64,000 nucleotides of DNA from Hydrangea macrophylla (Eukaryota > Streptophyta > Magnoliopsida > Cornales > Hydrangeaceae): the NCBI GenBank assembly GCA_033977485.1, contig CM066994.1, positions 13,885,585-13,949,584 on the forward strand, written 5' to 3'. Under the pieces are notes generated by a model. The model did no database searches, had not been told where the DNA came from, and worked only from the letters and a program-made list of their open reading frames with translations. Each line of letters begins with the position of its first letter. Position 1 is the first letter of the stretch. Shown one piece after another: positions 1-12,618 of the stretch. The position numbers and the translations under genes were made by a program.

Positions 1-2314
1 CCATTTTTGTAATTTATTTTGGGGGTCCAAATTGAATAATTGAAAGCCAAAATGACGTAGTTTCTTGTTCACAGATGTTTGAGACCAATGGGAGCACTCT
101 CTAAATCCCAAAACCATCCCAAATTGGCCTATATAAACCCCAATTTGCTCTTCATTTTGGGGGGGCTAAGTGCAAAGTTTGAGAAAGTTGTAGAGAAAAA
201 GAGAGGTAGAGACAGGTTTAGAAAAGAGAAAGGGAGCTTTGCCTACTGATTTTTCATAAGAAAGTGAGTTTTAATATTGTTTTTTCCATTACCCCTCTTA
301 TACTTCACATTCAAATCATCCCTAACCACCATTCTTGAGCATTCATATGATAGGAATCTTCTTCCATGTCCAAATGTCAATATATATATGAGTGAAACAC
401 CAAGCTGCAAGTCCAATATCTCAATGATTATCATCTATTAATTGCTTATTTTATTGTTTACATATTATGTTCATCTCTTCTTACCTCATTTCTTTTTAAT
501 TTTTTCTTTGATTACTTAAATGCTTATCATCATCTTGATGATATGTTGTTTGAAGAAAGTGAATTCTTATGGATAGTGGCTCTTGACCTCAAAGACATGT
601 TTGATGGGTGATGGTTTTAACTTCCATACATTCATATGTATTCTTGAAGTCATATCTCAGACAAAACTATGTTTGTGAAAGAAATATTGGGAGTTTTTTA
701 TATGAGTTTGATGTTGGTATTCTAAGGGGTTATAATCTCCATTTGGTGTTGGGCATATACTTTCAAAATCTCTATTTAAAACATATCTTAAACCCTTCAT
801 TTTGATTTCAAGAAACAAAACACTTGTTTTTCCCCAAATCTTCAAAAATAATGAGTTGTTCAACTTCAAAATAATATTCTAAGTTCAATACTCAATGAGT
901 GATTACAAGACCACTTGAAAAGTCTTCCTAACTCATTAAAGAACACCCATGATTTTTGGTTTGATCTATAAACACTTGGAAGGGGTCCATTTTGACCCAA
1001 ACATTTCTTCCAGATATTCTATTTTTACTCTCACAGCAGTTTAGCTGACTTACAACTTGTTTTCCAGAAAATTTTTCCAAATAAAGTAGCCCCAATTCAT
1101 TTTTTCCCTTGAACTTCAGTGTCTTAGGGAATGTTTTGTATAATGTGGGCCTCTAGATGTTTTGCTTTCATTTTCTAAGATTTTCTGACATTGTAGTTGA
1201 CAGTATGGACTCTGTTCATGAGTAACCTCTATTTTTTATATGATTTATCTCAATCTGTAATAGTTATTGTAGATTGGCTTTTTGATATGTGTTCTGGACA
1301 CAATAAGGATGATCTCCACAATAAATCATGCATTAAAAACATTTGTAACCTCACTTTTCCATTTTTACAAAATCAGTCCACTATTCTGTCCACTATTTAC
1401 AGCAAGCATACTTTTACTTTCATTCTTTGATTTGATGCTCACATTCACTCCAAATTTGTTCATATCTTAGGAAGTAGTCTATAATACATTTATACATATT
1501 CTATGATGATTTCCCTCATTTATTCATGCATACTCTAGACTTCTAAGTCACTTTCGAAAGTCCATGTACACAAACACGCTACAAGTTTTGCACATTCTAG
1601 GATCATACATTGCATCCATGCAAGATTTGGAGATTGTGTGACTTCTAATCTAAGGAGATTATAGGGAATGAACTTGATCATACGTTCATGCTCCCCCTCG
1701 ATCTAATCTTCCTTTCTCATCCGTCCCGGAGATTGAGAGATCTTCTTTTCTTAAAGATTAACATGCATCATAGTAGCTTGCTAAGCATATTTCATTTTCT
1801 TTGATTATTTGTTTCAAGAACAATTCATGTCCCCTCTTAGATTAGGAATGCTTTATTACTTGCTATGTGATTAGACAATTTTTCCTAGTTTTGTCTATGT
1901 GATCTTTTCACCTTTGCATTGTGTGGGTATTTGGCTTAGATCTTATGAATGATATTTTATCTTTTGATCTTCCATTTCAAGATTCTTATGAGATGTAATA
2001 TACTATCATAGTATTAATTGTCGAACCAATAATAGAAAAAGATGATTATTTGGATGCTAATTGAGGCCCGTCGAGAGATGGGGTAAGTTGAGGGTGTTTT
2101 AGTCATGGCAAAGGCTCCTTCCTCTCTCGTACCAAAATCCCGAGCTCAGTTCTTTGGTTATGAAGCGCCAGTGCTCTTTATCCATTTGGGTTAGTCAAAT
2201 TAGGTTTCTTGGTTCCTTAAAGACCAAGTGGCGACTCTGTGTCTGTTTTCAGCAGACCTCTTTTCCAAATCAATTTCAAACTAAAAAAGGGACAACCAAT
2301 TCTGTGTGTCCACA
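1..2314 (+). mobile_element. LTR of family X, left end outside window (element A)
   Basis: This is the 3' part of a long LTR. It aligns over most of its length with 7498-9271 and, inverted, with 9272-12603, 18701-22043 and 24385-26460. It ends in GTGTCCACA at 2314, directly before a tRNA-primer-like site, so it is a 5' LTR in plus orientation. Complete copies are about 3.3 kb and begin TGTAGACACC, so roughly 1 kb lies outside the window. The short ORFs inside are chance. Confidence 0.85.
129..137 (+). promoter_or_regulatory. TATA box of the X LTR
   Basis: CTATATAAAC lies at the same place relative to the LTR start in each X copy (about 7968 plus; about 25433, 20955 and 11530 minus). It is followed by AG-rich leader sequence. 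This fits the U3/R boundary of an LTR promoter. Confidence 0.6.
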
Positions 2315-2317
2315 ATC

Positions 2318-2335
2318 CGGCGACTCTGCTGGGGA
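2318..2335 (+). other. Primer binding site of element A
   Basis: GGCGACTCTGCTGGGGA follows the LTR end after a few bases. The same string lies next to the 5' LTR of element B at 18679-18697. From memory, Tat/Ogre-lineage elements use a tRNA-Arg primer site of this kind; the exact tRNA was not checked. Confidence 0.65.
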
Positions 2336-2929
2336 TTTTTATTTTTAAAAAAAAAATAATACAGAGGTTTGACTCATAAGAAACATCCTCAAAATAATAT
2401 TTTTACTATGTTTTGGTCATCGCATTGCACTTCTGCATTTCCCACTCCGACTGTCTCTGAAACGCGGTGCTGACATTGTTCAAGTCTTGCTGTGCCAGGG
2501 CACAAGTCACCGTTGATACTGTACCTTCCAAGGTATATCAAAAAGAGTAAAAATTTTCATACTGTCTCACTGACGGTATATTGGAACTCTTGTCAACGGA
2601 CCCTCATTGACTAAACCCAGCCTTTACATATAGATTCCTATAGAACCTTTCATAAGACTGTTCATTTATCTTTTTAGATAGGACAATGTGATATAACTGC
2701 TGTATACCTTGATGGGATTACCTGTGCGGTATAGACGCTTATGCGGCATGAGGCATAACCTTCTTCTTATGATTCCCAAGGCAATCACACACATATGATT
2801 ACATTTAGTTGACCTGCTTAGGCACAATGATAAGGATGTCTGCTCCATGTTCACAAAGATATACATCGCAAACCTTGTTTGTTGGTCCTAAGACATAGGA
2901 GTATAAAAACTTGCTAGACAGTATGATCA

Positions 2930-3625
2930 CCATCATATTTTCCAGTTGCTCCCAAAAACTCTGCCCAAATCTCCCAGATTTTCCAAATATACCTGTTTTC
3001 CTAGAAGCTCTATCCAAATCTCCCAGATTTCCCAGATATACCAGTTTCTCCCAGAAATTCCATCTAAATCCCCCAAATTACCCAAAAATCTCACTTTCTC
3101 CCAGATACTCTGATATGCTAATTTTTCCCAAAAACTCTATTCAACTCACCCAAATATACCTGTTTTCCCAGAAGTCTAATCCAAATCAAACAGAAATCCC
3201 TATTTCTCCTAAAAACTCCCATAACTTCTCAAAATTCCTCCAAATCTTCCAAATCCCAGTTTCTCCCATAAACTCTGTCCAAACTATCCTGAAATGCCTA
3301 GATGTACCAATTTCTCCTAGAAATTCTGATTTCTCAATTTCTCCCAGAAGCTCTATCCAATCTTCCTAGATTTCCCAAAAATCCCTGTTATCCCAGAAAC
3401 CTTGGAATCCCTGCTTTTCCCAGAAACCTTTCCCAATTTACCTTATTTCTTCCAGAAACTCTGATTTCCCAGTTCCTCCCATATACTCTGCCCAACTCAT
3501 CCAGAAATACCTGTTTCTTTCAGAAACTTCGTCCAAATCACCTAGATTTCTCGAAAATCCTTATTTCCTAGAAACGCTACCAAAATTCACCCAGATTTTT
3601 CAAAAATCTCTAATTATAAAATTTT
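2930..3625 (+). repeat. Degenerate tandem repeat in the leader of element A
   Basis: Units of roughly 40-55 bp carry variants of TTTCTCCCAGAAACTCTG followed by CCAAAT and ATATACC. Element B carries the same motif inverted, in cleaner form, at 17800-18075. The 152-residue ORF across this block is a translation of the repeat, not a gene. Confidence 0.8.
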
Positions 3626-3984
3626 CCCAGATTCTCATTCCTTAAAGAGCAAACTTGTCTTCCTCACCCTTCCTATGACGGTGATCATTCTAAAAAGAAA
3701 GGTTAGCACACTCTATATAGCTAGGGACTTCCTTGGTTAACTGGTATATGTTAGAAGTAGGGACATCATATAGATTAGGGCTTGTATCCACATGCTTGTC
3801 TCATGTGCATGCACCATTTTCATCAGTCTGCATACACTGTCTTAGTTAGTCTATACACAAGTCGATTCTTGTTCGCTAACATCTCTGTCGTTGTCTGTCT
3901 AGTCGTCACTGTCAGAATCTGATACACTTCTCCTCTTAAATCTGTAGGTTAGTATAGATTCCCAGAGTCAGCCACTAGGATCCC

Positions 3985-4345
3985 TGTCTTGGGTTAAAAG
4001 TTTGAACAGTCTTTTGGTCAGAATCAGCCCGCCAAATCATTATAGCGTGAATTAGGAAGAGTTGGAAGATAAGGTTACTGAGTTGGGAGCAACTATAAGC
4101 CAATAATCTGTTCGCCCAGCCCAAGTTTTGAGTTTCATGGAAGAACTGAAGTAGCAGTAGCCACACTGCCCACCTGGTTTCCTACCCTAACCAGGGTTCA
4201 TACCACCACCTCCGACTGGATTTGTACCACCTCCCGTCGTAGCACATGAGAATAACGGGAAATAAGACTGGTTTTATGGGGTCCCATCCCACATATGAGA
4301 AAAAGTTTCAAGAGATGATGGACAAAGTCGATAATCTATTGCAGC
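3985..4345 (+). pseudogene. Broken gag 5' fragment of element A
   Basis: Translated segments resemble the N-terminal third of the Gag of element B: a VTELGATIS-like stretch, an FMEELKQ-like stretch, a proline-rich linker, then a Y-KKF-E-MD region. In-frame stops and frame changes interrupt it. It would be a capsid-type Gag of a Tat-lineage element. It ends at the junction with element C and cannot make a protein. Confidence 0.6.
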
Positions 4346-4816
4346 GGACCGATGACCTAGGGCGGATAACTAAGCTCCCGAGCAGCCACAACCCCTCGAG
4401 CAAATCAATGTGATCTCTGGAGGGTCCTTGGGCGGAGGGGATTCACAGTCGGCTAGGAAGAGCCATGCCCGGGCATCCCGAGTAGATGTTTGGTATATCC
4501 AATCCTAAAATTCTCACCTCATGACATAAGGGACCTTAACTGCCCCTATGCTGACCCCTTGGTCATGATAATCTCAGTAGCCAACTACACGATGAAGAGG
4601 GTACTGGTGGACACTGGCAATTCCTCTGATATTCTTTTCGCCTCGGCATTCGACCAGCTTAGAATAACACAGGATAGACTTCGGTCGATTGCAACCCCAT
4701 TGGTTGTATTCAATGGCTCAAGCATACAGCCGCTCGGCATGATTGAACTCTCGGTCCTTATGGGAACCTATCCCTGGTAGACCTCAATACTGGCAAACTT
4801 CCTGGTTGTAGAGGCC
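4345..4816 (+). pseudogene. Gag end and protease start of gypsy element C
   Basis: The first part carries an INVISGG...ARKSHAR-type stretch, typical between Gag and protease in Tat-lineage gypsy elements. The segment at 4490-4780 is a retropepsin with the active-site motif VDTGNSSDIL. The frame is interrupted after GTYPW, then reads on as FLVVEA to the insertion of D. After removal of D and one AGGCC copy, the frame continues at 26466 with APFAYNAILGRP. C's 5' LTR and most of its gag are absent. Confidence 0.8.
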
Positions 4817-5373
4817 TGTAGACACCACATTTTGTCGGCTATCAGATTTAGGAGACCCATAGCTTGGTGGTTCACAATGATCGAAATAAAACTCCAAAAG
4901 GACTCCTGGAAGTTAGTTCTATCTCTTAAAATGCTCAGAATAACCAAAATACCCCTGAAAGCCCAAAAACTCCCAAATTTGGACCAAAAGTTCTGGAAAC
5001 ATGCTACATCATAGAAATACTAAAAATGAGTTTTGAAGCAAAATTAGATGAAATCGTCAGCTCCCAGAAACCCCCGGAAATCTCGAAAGTTACCGAAAAG
5101 TCCCCGTTGACCAGTTTGACCCAAGTTTGACCAGGGTTTGATTGAAATCATCCAAATTCGCCAAACAGTTCTAAGATCATTCTAGATCATGTAAAAAGTA
5201 CTAAAACGAGTTTTAAAAGAAAATCAGACAAAAACGTCAGCTCTTGGGATCTCCTAGAGGTTCCCAGATTTGACCGATTGACCTAAAAGTGGACTTTGAA
5301 ACCAAAGTGCTGTATCATTTTTTAAACATTTTTCATGGATACTAGAGGTCAATAGCTTTCCAACGGTATATCG

Positions 5374-7497
5374 TATAACACCCGCATTTGTGTTATTGCA
5401 TTTTATTACATTGTCATGCATGATAATGTAAGGTGTTGTGTCTTATGACACCTGTTTGAGTGAGTTTTTGACTCATAAGTCGATTTGGGTCTCTGTGTTA
5501 GAGAACCCTTTGAGACATTGTGAAATGAGTTGTTTGTGGTTGTGAAGTGTCTCAGAGTATGAGACGGTCATTATGGAATACCTTAAATGTTTATCTGAAA
5601 ATAAATGTTTAACTGTGTATTTCAATATCTATGTTATTTTCTGGTTTAGAATTTATTTTTGTTGTTAGTTTTTGTATCCTAGTGAGGATGAATTAACTCA
5701 CTATTAATTTGGTAGGCTAATTAGCAACTTCGAAAAAGTCATATAAGAATTTGCGTTTTAGCAGCCAAACGTAACTTAGTCAGAAACTTTTATAATTTTG
5801 AGGTTTTACTCGTGAAGTTATGAATCAGCTGTGTAGAAAGTTTCAAAGACTAATTAGGGGTTTTGAAAACTCGTGGGGAAATAAACGTAATTCCTGAGAG
5901 TTTTGCCTATATATAGATAGAGATAAGTTGAGAAATTTCACAAAGCTTCTAACCTAAGTTTCAAGAGTCCAAAAAGGAGATTTGATTGCTTAGAGCTTTA
6001 TGACGCCAAACGACGACCTTCTGCCCATCTGATTCCTTATAGATTTCATATTCGAGCTCCCCAAGATAAGAGCTTCATTTTGATATCTATTAGGGCTAGT
6101 TTGGCTAAGTTTTCTGAAAAGTCAATTTCTAGAATTTTTCATAAAAGTTGATATTTGGATTTCTGATCCATAGAAATTGTACTTGGAGTTTTTCTGCATG
6201 TTCTTTGGGCACGGGTTTTCTGCGGATTTAATTGTAGGAGCGTTATTCGGAGGTGAGTGATTCAACTTTGTATTATGGAATGATTGCTTGGTGTGTATTC
6301 ATGTTATGTTTGAATAGCATGTGTTAATTCATAAAGATATATTGTGTAGTTCATATTGGGCGATTATATTGATAAGGTAGGCCCAATAGCATGGTGAAAT
6401 GTTTTAATTACCGAGAGCACGGTGATATGTATTTGAGCATATTGAGTTGCTTATTTGGGTCAGAAGGAGCACGAGGTCACTAAGCCATTTTGTGGAGCCG
6501 ATATAGGCATTAAGGTCGTACGATTGAAGAGAAGAATTGTGGGTCTTACCCTTTCGCGTGGACTTATTGGCGAGGAGTCGCAGATTGGGAGTATGGAACG
6601 TGCACGTGAGTCTCCCGGGACTAGTATGAAATGTAGAGATGTGAATGCGAGTATGTTTGTCATTCACGTGCATTTGTTATTTTATTCACTAAGCGTTAGC
6701 TTAAACACATCGAATTATGTATGGTTATTCAAATAACCATTGCAGATATTAATGCTTGCGAGGAATCGCAGAAGTGAGCACGTGGGTTTTGGGAGTTCAC
6801 TTAGAAGGCAACTCAATGAGTTAACCTCGTAGTTTTGTAATGAATATGTTGTAATAAGAATTCTTATGGCTTCTAGCTATGTTTAACTTAGTATGTTAAA
6901 ATGGATCTAAAACATTGTAATAGTTAGTAACATGTTGTAATTATGCTTTGGTAATGTTTTAATACAACTAAGATCACTTTGGAGTACTTTTGGAAGTGCG
7001 TGTTTAGTCCCTAGTTAAATGGGAAAAATTTTAAACTTAGAATTTCTGCAAGATGATCTGCTACAGGGAAATCAGTCGACTGAGTTTCAGTCGACTGGAC
7101 CTCTGGGTCTCTTAGACACTGCATGTGAATAGTGATAAACCAGTCGACTGGGTCCCCGACACAGTCGACTAGGTCGTGTTTGCAAATCAGATATTTTGTA
7201 TCAGGCTAGACTTTAGTCGACTGGAGCGTACCAGTCGACTGAATATTTAAATCCCCAGTCGACTGGGTCTAGAAAATAGTCGACTGGATTGTGTTCTGAA
7301 GCCAAACTTTCTGCTGGATTTGTCTCAGTCGATTGGGCACGAGGTGTAGTTGACTGGACTGCTGAATTTCAAAATGTTTTGTTTTGTTCTGATGCGTGTG
7401 TTCTTCAAACTAATTTTTGGGAATGCTAATGAATTAGTTTAGCCTCGATGGAGTACCACAGGCTTCGGTCCCGCTATTGTGGGACCGGGCTGTGACA
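5374..7497 (+). mobile_element. Solo LTR Y
   Basis: A 2.12 kb LTR-like unit with termini TATAACACCC (first G mutated to A) and GGGCTGTGACA, flanked by TATCG at 5369-5373 and 7498-7502. There is no internal region or second LTR, so it is a solo LTR left by recombination. The termini resemble those of solo LTR 39388-42098 and of chromovirus-type gypsy LTRs in general. An inverted partial copy lies at 23315-24377. Confidence 0.85.
7070..7350 (+). repeat. Cluster of CAGTCGACTG palindromes inside LTR Y
   Basis: About ten exact or one-mismatch copies of the 10-bp palindrome CAGTCGACTG occur within about 280 bp, spaced irregularly at 15-45 bp. The same cluster appears inverted at 23440-23760. The sequence between copies is not strongly repeated, so this is not a simple tandem array. 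Confidence 0.85.
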
Positions 7498-9271
7498 TAT
7501 CGCACATAATTTTTGGATTTAAAATGAATTTATTATGAATTTCTGAAGGTGAAAAAGGTGATCAAATCGACTTTTATCGTGAATACCGTAAAACTTTTCA
7601 AAGTGACCCATTTTTGAACTATTTTTTTTTATGGAAAGTCGACTCCACTACCTTTCCAATGGTATATCACAAGCTCAATTTGGAGTTTGTACGAATTTTC
7701 TATGAATTTCGGACGAAATAGGGCCTTTTCGCAAATACCGGAACCTCTGGGGCCTAAATACAAATTTTTGGATGTCTGAGGAGCAGTGCCGCTGCGGCAC
7801 ATGGCCAGTGCCGCGGTGGCACTCAACCCCCACAGAATCCATTTTTGTAATTTATTTTGGGGGTCCAAATTGAATAATTGAAAGCCAAAACGATTTAGTT
7901 TCTTGTTCACAGATGTTTGAGAGCAATGGGAACACTTTCTAAATCTAAAACCACCCCCAAATTGTCCTCTATAAACCCCCCTTTGCTATTCCTTTTTGGG
8001 GGGCAAATGCAAAGCTAAAGAAGTTGTAGAGAGGAAGAGAGATAGAGATAGGTTTAGAAGAGAAAAATGGAGCTTCTCCCACTGATTTTCTATAACAAAG
8101 TGAGTTCTAATCTTGTTCTTCCATTACTTCTCTTATACTTCACATTCAAATCCTCCCCAACCACCATTCTTGAGCAATCTTGAGTTAGGAAGCTACTTCC
8201 ATCTCTAAATGTCAACATCTATGAGCGAAACACCAAGCTATAAGTCCAAATCACATTGATTATCATCTATTGATTGTTATTATTTGCTTGTTTATATAAA
8301 TGTTCATATCTCCTTACCTCATTTCTTTTTTATTTTTCTTTATTTACTTATTAGTTCATCATCATCTAGATGATGACATGGTGTTTGAGGTGAGTGAATC
8401 CATATGGATAGTAGCTCTTGAACTCAAAAACATGTTTGATAGATGATGATTCCAAATTCAATACTTCCAAAGTATTCTTGAAGTTATGATCAAATGAAAA
8501 CAAATCTCTCCAACAATCTTGGAAGTTCTTTACTTGAGCTTGATGTTGATATTCCAAGAGGTTATAATCTCCATTTGATGTTGAAAATATGCTTTCAAAA
8601 CCCCTATTTCAAAACCCCCAGTATTTGGATTCCTAGAAATAAACCTTGTTTTCTCAAGAAATCTTCAAAACAGATAGTTCTTCAGCTTTAAAATATTATT
8701 CTGAGTTCAATACTCAATGTGTGGATGCAAGACCACTTGGAAAGTCTTCCTAACCCATTAGAGAACACCCATGATTTGTGGTTTGACTTGGAAACACTTG
8801 GAAGGGTTCCATTTTGACCCAAACATTCCTTCTATACATTATGCTTTTACTGTCACAGCAACGAGGTTGACTTTCAACTTGTCTTTCAAAAAACTTTTCC
8901 AAAAGGAGTAGTCCTAACTCATTTTTCCCTTGAACTTCAGTGTCTTAGGGAACTTTCTGTATAATATGGGCCTCTAGATGTTTTATTTTCATTTTCTAAG
9001 AGTTTTTAACATTTCAGTCGACAGTACGGACTCTATTTCTGAGTAACCTCTATTATTTATATGATTTCTCTCAATCTGTAATAGTCTAGAACACATATCA
9101 AAAAGCCAATCAACTCACTGTTCTTTCCACTATTCACAGCACTCCAAATTAGTTCATATCTTAGGAAGTGGTCTATACTACATTTGTACATATCCCATGA
9201 TGATTTCCTTCATGCATTCATGCATACTCTAAACTTTTAAGTCACTTTAGAAAATTCATGTACACAAACAC

Positions 9272-12200
9272 TGTGGACACGCTGAATCCGTCGTCCACTC
9301 CCGGTTTTTCCTGTTTGTTTCTGGGGTTTTGGAATTGATTTTCCTTTGGTTTTAAAATTGATTTGAAAGAGAAGAAGATGTTGATTTTGAAGAAAAGAAG
9401 GTCTTTCGAAAAACAGATACAGAGTCGCCACTTTGTCTTTAAGGAACCAAGAAACCTAATTTTGACTCACCCAAATGGATAAAGGGCACCGGCCCTTCAT
9501 AACCAAAGAACTTGGCTCGGGGTTTTGGTACTAGAGAGGAAGGAGCCTTTGTCGCGACTAAAACACCCTCAACTCGCCCCGTCTTTCGACGGGCCTCAAT
9601 TAGCATCCAAATAATCATCTTATACTATGTATGGTTCGACAATTAATACTATGATAGTATATTACATCACATAAGAAAATTTGAAGTGGAAGATCTAAAG
9701 ATAAAATATCATTCATAAGATCTAAGCCAAATATCATACAATGTAAAGTGAAAAAAATCACACAAATAAACCTAGGAAAAATCGTCTAATCATGTATCAA
9801 GTAATAAAGTTTCCCTAGTCTAAAGGGGACATGAATTGTTCTTGAAACAAAATAATCAAAGAAATCAAAATATTCATAACAAGCTAGTATGATGCGTGTT
9901 AATCTTTGAGGAAAAGAAGACCTCTCAATCCCTGGGACGGATGAGAAAGGAAGATTAAATCGAGGGGAAACATGAACGTATGATCAAGTTCATTCCTTAT
10001 GATCTTCTTAGATTAGGAGCCATGAAAGCCCCAAATCTTGCATGGATGCAATGTATGATCTTAAAATGTGCAAAGGTTGTAGTGTGTTTGTGTACATGAA
10101 TTCCTCGAATGACTTAGAAGTCTAGAATATGTATGAATGTATGAAGGAAATCATCATGGGATATATACAAATGTAGTATGAACTACTTCCTAAGACATGA
10201 GCTAATTTGGAATGCATGTAAGCATCAAGTCAAAGAATGAAAGTTAGAATGTGCTTGCTGTGAATAGTGGACAGAACAGTAACATGATCTTTTAAAAATT
10301 GAAAAGAGGGGTTAGGAATATTTTCAATGAATAATTTTTTATGGAGATCTTCCTTATTGTGTCTAAAACACAACCCAAAAAGACAATCTTTAATAACTAT
10401 CACAGATTGAGAGAAATCATATGAACAACAGAGGTCACTCAGAAACAGAGTCCGTACTGTCGACTGAAATGTTGAAAAATCTTAGAAAATGAAAACGAAT
10501 GATCTAGAGGCCCATTTTATACAGAATGTTCCCTAAGACATTGAAGTTTAAGGGAAAAATAATTTAGGACCACCCCTTTTGGAAAAGGTTTCCGAAAAAG
10601 GAGTTGGAAGTGGACCTAGCTGCTGTGACAGGAAAAACAAAATGTCTGGAAGGAATGTTTGGGTCCATATGGACCATTTCCAAGTACTTCCAAGTCAAAC
10701 CAAAAATCATAGGTGTTCTCCAATGAGTTAGGAAGACTTTCCAAGTGGTCTTGCATCCATACATTGAGTATTGAGTTCTAGAGAAATCTTTGAACTCAGA
10801 TCACTCACTGTTTTGACTCACTATTTCGAAGATTTTGGGAAAAACTTGAGTTTTCTTTCTTGAAATCAAAATGAGAGGGATTGAGAGGGGTTTTGAAATA
10901 GAGGTTTTGAAAGTATATTTTCAACATCAAATAGAGATTATAACCTCTTGGAATATCAACATCAAACTCATCATCAAGAACCCCCAATATTATTGGAGAG
11001 ATTCATTTTTATTTGAACATAACTTCAAGTATACCTTGGAGGTATTGAAGTTATAGTCATCATCTATCAAACATGTTTTTGAGGTCAAGGGCTACTATCC
11101 ATAAGGATTCACTCACCTCAAACTTCATGTCATCATCTAGATGATGATGAACTAGTAAGTAAATAAATAAAATAAAAAAAAGAAATGAGGTAAGAAGAGA
11201 TGAACATTGTATATAAGCAAGAAAATGAACAAATCAATAGATAATATTCAATGGTGGAACCACAAGCATTCAACCTCTCATATTTGTGTATATGGGTGAG
11301 TACATCACTCTCTAACTCATAGGAAGCTCAAAGAAGATGAAGAAGATGGACTGAAAGTTTGAAAATAAAAGTTTAGTTTTTAGAAAACTAAATAAAAAAA
11401 CTCACATTTGGCTTGGATTTGAAGAAGAAGATCTTGATTTCTCTCTCTATTTCTTCCTAACTTTCTATATCTCTCTCTAATGGCTTCCAAGCTCTCCTCT
11501 AAATGGAAGTGAATGGGTCTCCTTTATAGGCCAACTTGGGGAGGTATTTTGCATTTTAAAAAGTCTCTAATTGGTCCAAAATCCCGGAATAATCAAAACT
11601 ATGTCATTTTATTTGTTGAAAATTTGAATTAAAACCCAAAAATTAACCAAAAATTACAAAAAAAAATGAAAAATCACTCAGAGTGCCGCCGCGGCACTTG
11701 GCCACTGCCGCCGCGCAGTGGACCAGTGCTGCCGAGGCAGTCAACTCCCCCGTTGACCAAAAATTGCATTTTGGCTCCTAGAACTCCCGAAATTCGCGAA
11801 ACGGCCCTATTTTGTCCGAAATTCACAGAAAATTCATACGAAATCCAAATTGAGATTGTGATATACCGTTGGAAAGGTATTGAGGTCTACTTTCCATAAA
11901 AAATAGTTTGGAGTTGGGTCATTTTAGAAAGTTTTGCGGTATTCGCGATAAAAGCCGAATTGATCGCATTTTTCACCTTCAGAAATTCATAACAAATTCG
12001 TTTTAGATCCAAAAATTATGTGCGATATACCGTTGGAAAGCTATTGACCTCTAGTATTTGATAAAAATATTTCAATGTCGAAAAAAAGACTTTGATTTTT
12101 GGTCAAACTTGCAGTCAAATCAGTCAAACAGTGCACTTCCAGGAAATTCCGGAAAGTTCTGAGGGCCTCCAAAGATTGACGTTTCCGTCCGATTTTCTTT

Positions 12201-12603
12201 TAAAACATATTTTAAGACTTTTCACATGATCTAGAATGATCTTGAAACTTTTGGGTGAATTTGGATGATTTTGGTCAAACCTTGGTCAAACTTGGTCAAA
12301 CCTTGGTCAAACCGGTCAATGGAGACTTCCGGGACTTCCGGGGGTCTCTGGGAGCTTACGATTTCAAATTTTCATCTTTTAAAATACCTTTTTTTTTGTT
12401 TGGAACAACATCGAATGATTTATGAGATTCCAGGCCAATCCTGGAGAATTTTGGGCTTTTAGGGGCATTTTGGTCATTTTTGCAAATTCTTTGACTTCTT
12501 GAGAGTTAGAGGCAATCTCTGAAAATCCGATCTTTCTAATCATCGAGGTTTGACATGCTTGTGGCCTCCTAAATCTGTTAGCCGACAAAATGAGGTGTCT
12601 ACA
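9272..12603 (-). mobile_element. 3' LTR of element B
   Basis: On the minus strand it runs from TGTAGACACC at 12603 to CGTGTCCACA at 9272, about 3.33 kb. The TATA box is near 11530. A GC-rich group of palindromes lies at about 11675-11745. Short inverted termini TGTAGACAC/GTGTCCACA are visible. Confidence 0.9.
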
Positions 12604-12618
12604 GTTTGCCCCTCTTTG
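12604..12618 (-). other. Polypurine tract of element B
   Basis: On the minus strand AAAGAGGGGCAAAC lies immediately upstream of the 3' LTR start, as expected for the plus-strand primer of an LTR retrotransposon. Confidence 0.75.

Larger units (their letters stand above)
2336..4345 (+). mobile_element. Internal leader and gag start of element A, truncated
   Basis: This stretch is collinear with the minus-strand leader of element B between 18680 and about 17210: the same stretch about 200 bp past the primer site, the same tandem-repeat block, and then the first part of gag. It has many small changes and no long ORF. Homology to B stops near 4345, where an unrelated gypsy element begins, so at least 4 kb of A's interior and its 3' LTR are missing. 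Confidence 0.75.
4817..9271 (+). mobile_element. Left X LTR of insertion D (5' part)
   Basis: This X LTR starts at TGTAGACACC and is interrupted at 5374-7497 by solo LTR Y. It resumes at 7498 after the duplicated TATCG and is interrupted again at 9272 by element B; its last part is 22049-22555. Compared with B's LTRs it has several internal deletions in the 22 kb portion. No coding capacity. Confidence 0.8.

Noticed and set aside
2911..3571. ORFs of 152 and 89 residues rich in SPR/FPK repeats
   Set aside because: They translate a degenerate tandem repeat in the leader of element A; the matching array in B is not open in the same frame.
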